Positions 1 through 5,657 of a stretch of 10,163 bases of DNA are shown piece by piece (within the stretch, counting starts at the first letter, position 1; the number at the start of each line of letters is the position of its first letter). The DNA lies in NCBI GenBank assembly GCA_041163745.1, contig JBEAQU010000102.1, forward strand, positions 1-10,163, read 5' to 3'. The stretch comes from UBA6168 sp041163745 (GTDB lineage: Bacteria > Bacteroidota > Bacteroidia > Chitinophagales > Saprospiraceae). The notes under the pieces were generated by a model. The model worked only from the letters and a program-made list of their open reading frames with translations. It was not told the origin of the DNA and ran no database searches. Both the position numbers and the translations under genes were made by a program.

Positions 1-201
1 CACACGACCAATCAAAAAATTACAAAAGAAAAAAATCCCTGTCATTCGCCTAATCCTAAAAATTCGCGTACCAGCATCCCCGCGAAGCGGGGAGCAAGGA
101 CCTCCCTTGAACAACCAACCCGCCATCCCATCACCACTTCGGCCGCAACAGCTCGCATCAACTCAGCTCAAAGCGGTACCGACGATTTGATTGGCGCCCC
201 C
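1..201 (+). repeat. Copy 1 of an interspersed non-coding repeat (left end probably outside the window)
   Basis: About 200 bp align collinearly with 9448-9655 by eye. Shared blocks include AAAAATTAC, AAAATTCGC, ACCAGCA, CCCCGCGAAGCGG, CTTGAAC, TTCGGCCGC and ACCGAC followed by ATTTGATT. A perfect 7-bp hairpin lies at 77-93 (TCCCCGC, loop GAA, GCGGGGA). The right end, CGACGATTTGATTGGCGCCCCC (180-201), matches the terminal motif of the second copy. Similarity still holds at base 5, so the element probably continues upstream of the window. No reading frame is conserved between the copies, so I read it as a non-coding element. Its family is not recognised. Confidence 0.75.
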
Positions 202-443
202 GTAGACATCCCCATTTAACATCCTGCGGGTCGGTCGACAAATGTCCCGATTCCGAGCATCAGCCCCCGGGCACGCCGAGTCCCGAGCACAAGCCAACTT
301 GTGGAAAGTACAATAATCACAGGCGCGCCGCCGCTGCCTAGGTGACAACTGTCTACACAATCTTTGGGCAACAGCCAATCATACAGCACCCTGACAAGCG
401 GAAAAACAGAACGGGATTTATTTCAACCGGATTCCGCCTGGCC
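202..443. other. Non-coding stretch upstream of the aromatic operon promoter
   Basis: I see no convincing gene, RNA or strong hairpin here. The only long frames are on the minus strand, and they run through the attenuator region with low-complexity composition typical of chance frames. It separates the repeat copy from the operon promoter. Confidence 0.5.
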
Positions 444-474
444 TTGCATCCTTTGCACGAATTATTTATGTTTG
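444..474 (+). promoter_or_regulatory. Bacteroidota-type promoter of the aromatic amino acid operon
   Basis: A -33 element TTG (444-446) is followed by 20 nt and then TATGTTTG (467-474), an exact match to the TAnnTTTG -7 consensus of Bacteroidota sigma-ABfr. The base after it is C, as often seen. The start of transcription would fall near 479-482, about 10 nt before the first leader peptide ATG at 491. The in-frame ATG at 476 would then lie upstream of the transcript. The placement directly before the tandem attenuators supports the call. The transcription start is inferred. Confidence 0.65.
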
Positions 475-490
475 CATGAAAGACGTGAAT

Positions 491-544
491 ATGTATTGGC
501 ACCACAACCACTTTTTTAGCTTCTACTTTTGCGGCCAGCCGTAG
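491..544 (+). CDS. Leader peptide 1 of the phenylalanine/tyrosine operon (17 aa)
   Basis: The frame encodes MYWHHNHFFSFYFCGQP then TAG. Seven of 17 residues are aromatic (Y2, W3, F8, F9, F11, Y12, F13), and the control cluster F8-F13 lies at 512-529. The stop codon (542-544) directly abuts the antiterminator arm GGGACT (545-550), and a Rho-independent terminator follows at 588-614. This is the arrangement of classical attenuator peptides such as enterobacterial PheL. A ribosome stalled in the Phe/Tyr cluster would leave 545-550 free; one that reaches the stop would cover it. An in-frame ATG at 476 would add five residues (MKDVN), but the promoter places transcription start after it. There is no clear Shine-Dalgarno sequence. 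The function is inferred from composition and position. Confidence 0.75.
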   Translation: MYWHHNHFFSFYFCGQP

Positions 545-595
545 GGGACTGCTGAAATCGTTGTTTGCCAGCCAAACGATATGACAGAAAGTCCC
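545..595 (+). promoter_or_regulatory. Antiterminator of attenuator 1
   Basis: GGGACT (545-550) is perfectly complementary to AGTCCC (590-595), the 5' arm of terminator 1, so the two structures exclude each other. Between the arms is an internal hairpin: ATCG (557-560) with CGAT (577-580) and TTTG (564-567) with CAAA (573-576), with a 3-nt bulge and the loop CCAGC. Attenuator 2 has the same design. Confidence 0.65.
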
Positions 596-614
596 GCTCC
601 GCCGGGGCTTTTTT
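588..614 (+). terminator. Rho-independent terminator 1 (attenuator 1)
   Basis: The stem AAAGTCCCG (588-596) pairs with CGGGGCTTT (603-611), nine pairs with one G-U, around the loop CTCCGC. It is followed by a run of T to 614. It lies upstream of leader peptide 2 rather than after a protein gene, which fits an attenuator instead of an end-of-operon terminator. Its 5' arm shares the 11-mer AGAAAGTCCCG with terminator 2. Confidence 0.8.
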
Positions 615-637
615 GTTGCTGGACACCAGATTGAACC

Positions 638-700
638 ATGTTCCCTAACCATCGCCGCCATTCTTTCCGCTGGTTTTATTTTTTTTATGGCAACCCATAG
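638..700 (+). CDS. Leader peptide 2 of the phenylalanine/tyrosine operon (20 aa)
   Basis: The frame encodes MFPNHRRHSFRWFYFFYGNP then TAG. Eight of 20 residues are aromatic (F2, F10, W12, F13, Y14, F15, F16, Y17), with an unbroken W-F-Y-F-F-Y run at 671-688. The stop (698-700) is 4 nt before the antiterminator arm GGGAC (705-709), and a strong terminator follows at 741-772. Leader peptide 1 ends GQP-stop and this one GNP-stop, both after an aromatic cluster, which suggests the two units arose by duplication. TCCCTA (642-647) near the start of the frame can pair with TAGGGA (703-708), a possible region 1:2 structure that would restore termination when the leader is not translated. The function is inferred; no experimental support is visible. 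Confidence 0.82.
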   Translation: MFPNHRRHSFRWFYFFYGNP

Positions 701-704
701 AATA

Positions 705-747
705 GGGACACCATTTGGGGCAGCGCATGGCTGCCCGAGAAAGTCCC
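705..747 (+). promoter_or_regulatory. Antiterminator of attenuator 2
   Basis: GGGAC (705-709) is complementary to GTCCC (743-747), the core of the 5' arm of terminator 2. The arms enclose a perfect 7-bp hairpin, GGGCAGC (718-724) with GCTGCCC (730-736) and a 5-nt loop. A ribosome paused at the leader stop codon would cover 705-709 and allow the terminator to form. One stalled at 671-688 would leave it free. Confidence 0.65.
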
Positions 748-772
748 GCCAACCGACGGGACTTTTTTTTTT
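741..772 (+). terminator. Rho-independent terminator 2 (attenuator 2), just before pheA
   Basis: A perfect 8-bp stem AAGTCCCG (741-748) / CGGGACTT (757-764) with an 8-nt loop is followed by ten T (763-772). It is about 30 nt before the first candidate pheA start, so it must be overridden for the operon to be expressed. With the leader peptide at 638-700 it forms a standard attenuator. Confidence 0.9.
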
Positions 773-802
773 GCCCGGAGCCCCGAACAGCCATGCGACA
801 AA

Positions 803-1804
803 GTGAGACCGAATAGCCGACCACCCCGGATGACCGACCCGCATTATTCACCCGTACCGGCACCGCCATGGACATCATACCCATCCGACCGGTATCAAAC
901 GACCCGTATGCAGACACCGACTGTACAACCGGCGGACCAACCGGCAAGCGTTTCCCCGGACCGCCCCCCGGCACGGACCGTCGCCATCCAGGGAATACCC
1001 GGCGCCTTCCATGACATCGCCGCCCGACAGTTCTACGGAACGGAGTGCATCGCGCTCCAGGCTGCCCACACATTCGAAGACCTGGTCCGCTTCGTCTCCG
1101 AAGGCACGGTGGATACCGCCTTGATGGCCATCGAAAACACCCTGGCCGGCAGCATCATGGGCAATTACCGGCTGCTGCTGCAATCCGACCTGACCGTGAC
1201 AGGGGAGGTTTACCTGCGCATCCGGCAAAACCTGCTGGCATTGCCCGGACAAACGGTGGAACAGCTCCGGGAAGTCCACTCCCACCCCATGGCCATCGCC
1301 CAGTGCGAAGCATGGTTCCGCCAATACCCGCATCTCCGATTGGTGGAGACGGAAGACACCGCACTAAGCGCCCGCTTGGTCCGCGACAACCAATGGATCT
1401 CAGTTGGCGCCATCGCCAGTGAACGGGCAGCGGAAATGTACGGACTCGACATCCTGGCACATAGCATAGAAACCAACAAACAAAACTATACCCGCTTCCT
1501 CGTATTGGAACGGGAGACAGCCGCCACAATCTCCCCGAACGCCGATAAGGTCTCCCTCTGCTTTTCCCTATCCCATGAGGTCGGCAGCCTGCACCGCGTC
1601 CTCAGCGTCATGGCCGCCTATGACCTGAACCTTACGAAAATACAGTCCAGCCCCATCTCGGGCAGTCCCTGGGAGTACTTCTTCTTCGTGGACTTCATTT
1701 GTGCCGGTAGAATCGACTGGCGGCAAGCCGTGGATTCCCTCCGCCCCCTGACCGCCGATATCAAGGTCCTGGGTGTCTATCAACAAGGTAACCGCCAGTT
1801 CTGA
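803..1804 (+). CDS. pheA: Prephenate dehydratase with C-terminal ACT domain
   Basis: The enzyme converts prephenate to phenylpyruvate, the committed step to phenylalanine, in the cytoplasm. Counting from a GTG at 803 (333 aa), the catalytic domain starts near residue 60 (VAIQGIPGAFHDIAARQFYG). It contains IENTLAGSI (110-118), SHPMAIAQC (160-168) and the Thr-Arg-Phe motif in NYTRF (228-232). An ACT regulatory domain follows at about 249-325, with EVGSLHRVL and QSSPISGSPWEY, the usual Phe-binding feedback module. There is no fused chorismate mutase, since that activity is in the last gene of the operon. The start is uncertain: the first 59 residues are proline-rich and unlike the family, and ATGs at 830 and 908 are in frame; 908 gives the most ordinary length. 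It is preceded by tandem attenuators and followed 2 nt later by the aminotransferase. Confidence 0.95.
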   Translation: MRPNSRPPRMTDPHYSPVPAPPWTSYPSDRYQTTRMQTPTVQPADQPASVSPDRPPARTVAIQGIPGAFHDIAARQFYGTECIALQAAHTFEDLVRFVSEGTVDTALMAIENTLAGSIMGNYRLLLQSDLTVTGEVYLRIRQNLLALPGQTVEQLREVHSHPMAIAQCEAWFRQYPHLRLVETEDTALSARLVRDNQWISVGAIASERAAEMYGLDILAHSIETNKQNYTRFLVLERETAATISPNADKVSLCFSLSHEVGSLHRVLSVMAAYDLNLTKIQSSPISGSPWEYFFFVDFICAGRIDWRQAVDSLRPLTADIKVLGVYQQGNRQF

Positions 1805-1806
1805 TC

Positions 1807-2982
1807 ATGCCACAAGATCCCGTCATCTCCACCGCCAGCCGACTAGGCAACCTGCAGGAATACTACTTTTCCGCCAAACTGCGCGAAATCGCAGCCATGC
1901 GAAGCCAGGGAATTGAGGTGATCAACCTGGGTATCGGAAGCCCCGACCTGCCGCCGCCCCTGCCTGTACGCACACGCCTGGGTGAAGACAGTGTCCGTGA
2001 GGATACCCATGCCTACCAACCCTATCAAGGGATTCCGGAACTACGAACCGCTTTCGCAGATTGGTACCAACGCCATTACCGTGTCCTCCTGGACCCGCAG
2101 AAGGAAGTATACCCCCTGATCGGCTCCAAGGAAGGCCTCGTCCACCTCGCTTTCACTTTTCTCGAATCCGGTGACCAAGCCTTGGTACCCAATCCAGGCT
2201 ACCCGACATACCGGACCGCCACCGAACTGGCCGGCGCAAGCCCACTTCCTTACGATCTGCTGCCGGAAAACAAATGGCTGCCGGATTTCGAAACCCTGGA
2301 AAAAAAGGACCTCCGCAAGGTCAAGATCATGTGGGTCAATTATCCCCACATGCCGACCGGGGCACAGGCCGATACCACATTTTTCGATCAATTGGTCGCA
2401 TTCGCCCGGAAACACCGAATCCTGATCGTTCATGACAACCCCTACAGCTTCATCCTGAACGATACACCCCTAAGCATCCTGTCCGCCACCGGCGCCATGG
2501 ATGTGGCCGTGGAACTGAACTCACTCAGCAAATCGCACAATATGGCCGGTTGGCGCATAGGTATGCTGGCCGGCCGAGCCGATTACCTCGCAGCCGTCAT
2601 ACGCTTCAAAAGCAACATGGATTCCGGTATGTTCAAACCCTTGCAATACGCGGCCGCCCTGGCACTTCAAGCCGGTCCGGATTGGTACGCTGCGCTCAAC
2701 GAAACCTATCGCGGTCGACGGGAAAAAGTTTACGCCCTACTGGAAAAGCTGGACTGCTCCTGGGATCCCCAAGCCGCCGGCATGTTCGTTTGGGCCGCCA
2801 TCCCTTCCCACTGGAAGGACGGCATCGAACTGACGGATGCCCTGCTGGAAAAAACCGCCGTATTCATCACCCCCGGCAGCATCTTCGGCTCCCAAGGCAA
2901 ATCCTATGTCAGGATCTCCCTCTGCAATCCGACATCGGTCCTCGAGGATGCCATCCAACGTATTGAAAACCATTTTCACTGA
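1807..2982 (+). CDS. Class I PLP-dependent aminotransferase, probably aromatic
   Basis: This 391-aa protein is a fold-type I aminotransferase. Visible features are the N-terminal INLGIGSPDLPPP segment (39-51), GSKEG (106-110), PNPGYPTY (128-135), NYPHMPTGA with N178, HDNPY with D210 and Y213 (cofactor contacts), the PLP lysine K242 in SLSKSHNMAGWRIG, and the substrate carboxylate arginine R369 in YVRISL. The family covers aspartate, LL-diaminopimelate and aromatic aminotransferases, and sequence alone does not fix the substrate. Its place between pheA and tyrA makes transamination of phenylpyruvate and 4-hydroxyphenylpyruvate to Phe and Tyr the most likely role. The start ATG lies 2 nt after the pheA stop, suggesting translational coupling. 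HM replaces the more usual NN of NYPNNPTGA; this is a minor variation and not an obvious defect. Confidence 0.9.
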   Translation: MPQDPVISTASRLGNLQEYYFSAKLREIAAMRSQGIEVINLGIGSPDLPPPLPVRTRLGEDSVREDTHAYQPYQGIPELRTAFADWYQRHYRVLLDPQKEVYPLIGSKEGLVHLAFTFLESGDQALVPNPGYPTYRTATELAGASPLPYDLLPENKWLPDFETLEKKDLRKVKIMWVNYPHMPTGAQADTTFFDQLVAFARKHRILIVHDNPYSFILNDTPLSILSATGAMDVAVELNSLSKSHNMAGWRIGMLAGRADYLAAVIRFKSNMDSGMFKPLQYAAALALQAGPDWYAALNETYRGRREKVYALLEKLDCSWDPQAAGMFVWAAIPSHWKDGIELTDALLEKTAVFITPGSIFGSQGKSYVRISLCNPTSVLEDAIQRIENHFH

Positions 2983-3019
2983 TGTCTCGAACCACCACAT
3001 CCTGTCCCCTGGCGAATAC

Positions 3020-3036
3020 GTCCGAAACATTCGGAC
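3020..3036 (+). other. Intercistronic hairpin between the aminotransferase and tyrA
   Basis: GTCCGAA (3020-3026) and TTCGGAC (3030-3036) form a perfect 7-bp stem with a 3-nt loop, 17 nt before the tyrA ATG. No T-run follows, so it is not a terminator. It may affect tyrA translation or mRNA stability, or it may be chance. Confidence 0.4.
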
Positions 3037-3052
3037 ACAAAAACCCAAGGCT

Positions 3053-3892
3053 ATGATCGTAACCGTCATCGGAATCGGCCATATCGGAGGAAGCATGGCC
3101 ATCTCATTGAAAGAGAATGGTTTCGCTCACACCATCATCGGAGTGGACCCAGATGATGACACCCTGGACAAGGCCCTGCGCCGACGTATCATCGACGAAG
3201 CAGCTCCCCTGGAAGAGGCCATCCGACAAGCGGAACTCATCATCCTGGCCACACCGGTCGACATCACCCTGAGCATCCTGTCCACCGTTTTGGACCTGGC
3301 AGACAAACGCACGGTGATGGATGTCGGCTCCACCAAAGCCACCATCCTCCAGGCCGTCCGGCATCACCCTCGACGAAACCGGTTCGTGGCGACCCATCCG
3401 ATGGCCGGAACGGAGCATTCCGGCATTGATGCCGCCATCCCGAATCTCTTCGACCGGAAATACACGGTCATCTGCAACGCCGAAGAAAGCGACCCCGATG
3501 CATTGGTCCCGGTGGAAAGCCTCTATCGGTCCCTACTGATGAAAATAGTTTATCTGCAAGGGGAAGAACACGATGTCCATACCGCCTATGTATCCCATAT
3601 ATCCCATATCAGCGCCTTCGCCTTGGCCCTGACCGTGCTGGAAAAAGAAAAAGACGAAAAACGGATTTTCGAACTCGCCAGCAGCGGGTTCGCCTCCACC
3701 GTACGCCTGGCGAAAAGCTCCCCCTCGATGTGGGAACCCATCTTCCGACAAAACAGGGACAACGTGCTGGATGTGCTCGACGAACATATCAGTGTGCTGT
3801 CCTCATTCAGAAGCCTGCTGATCAAGAAGGATTTCCCCCGGTTCCGCGAACTGATGGAAAAAGCCAATGCGATCCGGAATACCATACCCTGA
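3053..3892 (+). CDS. tyrA: Prephenate dehydrogenase
   Basis: The enzyme oxidatively decarboxylates prephenate to 4-hydroxyphenylpyruvate, the branch to tyrosine, using NAD(P)+. The 279-aa protein starts with a Rossmann nucleotide-binding loop, IGIGHIGGS (6-14). Next come an acidic residue after the second strand (VDP, 31-33), LATPVD (65-70), DVGSTK (90-95) and the substrate-site motif HPMAGTEHSG (115-124). A helical dimerisation domain runs from about 150 and includes HISHISAFALAL (182-193). No ACT or chorismate mutase domain is fused. I chose ATG 3053 because the nucleotide-binding fold begins at once; the frame is open further upstream to 2837, but that part overlaps the aminotransferase gene and has no family similarity. 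The gap after the previous gene is 70 nt. Confidence 0.93.
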   Translation: MIVTVIGIGHIGGSMAISLKENGFAHTIIGVDPDDDTLDKALRRRIIDEAAPLEEAIRQAELIILATPVDITLSILSTVLDLADKRTVMDVGSTKATILQAVRHHPRRNRFVATHPMAGTEHSGIDAAIPNLFDRKYTVICNAEESDPDALVPVESLYRSLLMKIVYLQGEEHDVHTAYVSHISHISAFALALTVLEKEKDEKRIFELASSGFASTVRLAKSSPSMWEPIFRQNRDNVLDVLDEHISVLSSFRSLLIKKDFPRFRELMEKANAIRNTIP

Positions 3893-3939
3893 CCGCCGCC
3901 CTCAAACCAACAAGAAAATAAATTCCTATTTTTTGTCGA

Positions 3940-3968
3940 CAACGGGAAAGAACGGCCACTTTCCGTTG
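3940..3968 (+). other. Intercistronic hairpin upstream of DAHP synthase/chorismate mutase
   Basis: CAACGGGAAAG (3940-3950) pairs with CTTTCCGTTG (3959-3968) in a 10-bp stem with one bulged G and an 8-nt loop. It ends 15 nt before the ATG at 3984 and is followed by an A-run, so it is not a terminator on either strand. It could control ribosome access or mRNA processing between tyrA and the last gene. Confidence 0.45.
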
Positions 3969-3983
3969 AAAAAAATCCAACTC

Positions 3984-5105
3984 ATGCAATTTCAACCGGT
4001 TTTTGAATCCTCCCGACGTCCCGTCCTCATTGCAGGACCCTGTAGCGCCGAAACGGAAGCCCAGGTCATGGAAACCGCCCACGACCTCGCAGCCCAGGGT
4101 ATCGCGCTGTTCCGTGCCGGTATCTGGAAACCTCGTACCCGCCCCGGTGCCTTCGAAGGTGTCGGCACCCCCGGTTTGCGGTGGCTGCGGCGCGTCAAAC
4201 AGGAAACAGGCTTGCCGGTCACCACGGAAGTCGCCAATACCCAACATGTGTTCGAAGCCCTGAAACACGGAATCGACGTGTTGTGGATCGGCGCACGCAC
4301 CACCGTCAACCCCTTTTCCGTGCAGGAAGTGGCCGATGCCTTGCAAGGGGTAGACATACCTGTCCTTATCAAAAACCCCGTCAACGCCGACCTGAAGCTG
4401 TGGATCGGTGCAATCGAAAGGGTGTACAAAGCCGGTATCAAACGCATCGCCGCAGTCCACCGCGGCTTCAGCCAGCATGGCGACACACGCTTCCGGAACA
4501 CGCCGCTCTGGCAACTTCCCATCGAACTCCGCCGTCGGTTCCCGGACATCCAGGTCATATGCGACCACAGCCATATCTGCGGCCGTCGCGACATCCTCTC
4601 CGACATCGCCCAACAAGCATTGGACCTGAACTACGATGGCATCATGACGGAAGTACACCCCCGGCCGGACGAAGCCTGGAGCGACGCGGAACAACAACTG
4701 ACCCCCTTCCAATACAAGGAACTGACAGACCGGCTTATCGTCCGCCAGGAAACAACCGACAACCAGGAGTTTCTCCGCTCCCTCGACTCCCTACGCCATC
4801 AGATCGATGACCTGGACGAACAATTGCTCCAACTCTTCGGCCACAGAATGCAATTGGCCACCGCAATCGGTGAATACAAAAAACGTAACAACATCTCCAT
4901 TTTTCAGGCAGGCCGCTGGAACGACATCCTCGAGCATGCCGTTGCCAAAGGTGCGCAACTGGGCCTGAGCCGGGATTTCGTACAGGTCGTCCTGCATGCC
5001 GTCCACCAGGAGTCCATCCGTTGCCAGGAACTGGTCATGAACGGAGAGCAGGTGTCCTTGTCCGGTGATGCAGGTGATGCCGCCCTGTCAGCCGGAACGC
5101 TCTGA
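3984..5105 (+). CDS. Bifunctional 3-deoxy-7-phosphoheptulonate synthase / chorismate mutase
   Basis: The protein (373 aa) joins the first enzyme of the shikimate pathway to chorismate mutase. Residues about 1-250 form a DAHP synthase of the type I-beta/KDO8P synthase-like group, with AGPCSAE (metal-ligand C20), KPRTRPGAFEG (49-59), GARTTVNP (103-110), KNPVNADLKLWIGA (130-143), HRGFS (159-163), DHSHICGRRD (H197) and MTEVHPRPDEAWSD (E223, D234). Residues about 264-352 are an AroQ-type chorismate mutase helix bundle, with R271, R288 and K299 at the spacing of the E. coli active-site residues R11, R28 and K39. The fusion supplies prephenate directly to PheA and TyrA. ATG 3984 is chosen because the family match begins just after it; the frame upstream overlaps tyrA. 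It is the last gene of the operon, 91 nt after tyrA. Names such as aroA(G) or aroF/aroQ are used for relatives. Confidence 0.93.
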   Translation: MQFQPVFESSRRPVLIAGPCSAETEAQVMETAHDLAAQGIALFRAGIWKPRTRPGAFEGVGTPGLRWLRRVKQETGLPVTTEVANTQHVFEALKHGIDVLWIGARTTVNPFSVQEVADALQGVDIPVLIKNPVNADLKLWIGAIERVYKAGIKRIAAVHRGFSQHGDTRFRNTPLWQLPIELRRRFPDIQVICDHSHICGRRDILSDIAQQALDLNYDGIMTEVHPRPDEAWSDAEQQLTPFQYKELTDRLIVRQETTDNQEFLRSLDSLRHQIDDLDEQLLQLFGHRMQLATAIGEYKKRNNISIFQAGRWNDILEHAVAKGAQLGLSRDFVQVVLHAVHQESIRCQELVMNGEQVSLSGDAGDAALSAGTL

Positions 5106-5160
5106 CCCCCGCACATCCGTACCATGGCCGTGGTTCCTCCTCAAATCCCGATTGCTGGAA

Positions 5161-5190
5161 CCTGCGCCCCGCCAGGAGGCGGGGCGCAGG
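5161..5190. terminator. Perfect GC-rich hairpin between convergent operons, possible bidirectional terminator
   Basis: CCTGCGCCCCGCC (5161-5173) and GGCGGGGCGCAGG (5178-5190) form a perfect 13-bp stem with the tetraloop AGGA. It sits 55 nt after the DAHP synthase stop and 110 nt before the end of the convergent DUF1653 gene. It lacks a T-run on both sides, so intrinsic termination is uncertain; it may instead protect mRNA 3' ends. Confidence 0.6.
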
Positions 5191-5299
5191 CATCAAGCCT
5201 GCTGTCCGCCGCAGGTCGGATTGCGTCACGATGACCAACCGCATTGGCCTGGACCCGTCCATCATACCCTGTTTCCAGGAAAAGAGCGCACCCCGCCAG

Positions 5300-5557
5300 T
5301 CAGGCAGGCCCCGTTCCGCCCGTTTCCGCTTCAGGTGGTATCGTTTCCCCGATGTATTCGAAACGTTCTACATCCCGCCCCTCATGCCGCACGGTTTCGA
5401 CGAACATACGCAAAGGTCGGACCCACCACCCTCCTTTTCCATACAGCGGCTCATACACCACCATTTCCTCGTTGGTCTCCGAATGTACCGCCGTCCCCAC
5501 CAAACGGTAATGACGCCCCTTGAAATGCCGGTATATGCCTTTTCTGAGTTCCATCAT
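5300..5557 (-). CDS. DUF1653 domain protein (85 aa)
   Basis: A small protein that is almost entirely one DUF1653 domain: GIYRHFKGRHYRLVGTA (7-23), HSETNEEMVVYEPLYG (25-40), then WWVRPLRMFVETV (44-56) and a closing RFEYIG (65-70). The family is widespread in bacteria and has no established biochemical role; the sequence shows no signal peptide or membrane segment. A purine-rich GAGGA lies 8 to 12 nt before the first ATG (5557), with a second ATG at 5554, so either could be used. It follows parE in the same direction after a 97-nt gap and may be read from the same transcript. The C-terminal tail after residue 70 (rich in Glu, Thr, Gly, Pro) is not part of the domain. Confidence 0.85.
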   Translation of the reverse strand: MMELRKGIYRHFKGRHYRLVGTAVHSETNEEMVVYEPLYGKGGWWVRPLRMFVETVRHEGRDVERFEYIGETIPPEAETGGTGPA

Positions 5558-5657
5558 TTATGAATTTGTCCTCGGGCCTCCTCGGAAGAACCGATACCTG
5601 CTCCGCCTGTCCCCCCTGATGCCACCAGGTTTCGAATGATATAGCCCCCGGTACAAC

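Noticed and set aside
77..93. GC-rich palindromes such as CCCCGCGAAGCGGGG (also 9344-9356, 9395-9412, 9528-9540) as CRISPR repeats
   Set aside because: The spacing is irregular, flanking sequence is itself conserved between copies, and no spacer-like variable units or cas genes are present.
476..490. ATG 476 as the start of leader peptide 1
   Set aside because: It is in frame, but it lies immediately after the -7 box TATGTTTG (467-474), upstream of the expected transcription start.
793..816. Seven-codon frame MRQSETE just before pheA
   Set aside because: It has no aromatic cluster and lies after terminator 2, so it does not fit the attenuator model; probably chance.
353..844. 163-residue frame on the minus strand across the leader region
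   Set aside because: It runs antisense through both attenuators and terminators, has no recognisable domain, and the plus-strand regulatory reading explains the sequence.
3822..4712. 296-residue frame on the minus strand opposite DAHP synthase
   Set aside because: It is the antisense shadow of a well-conserved gene and matches no family.
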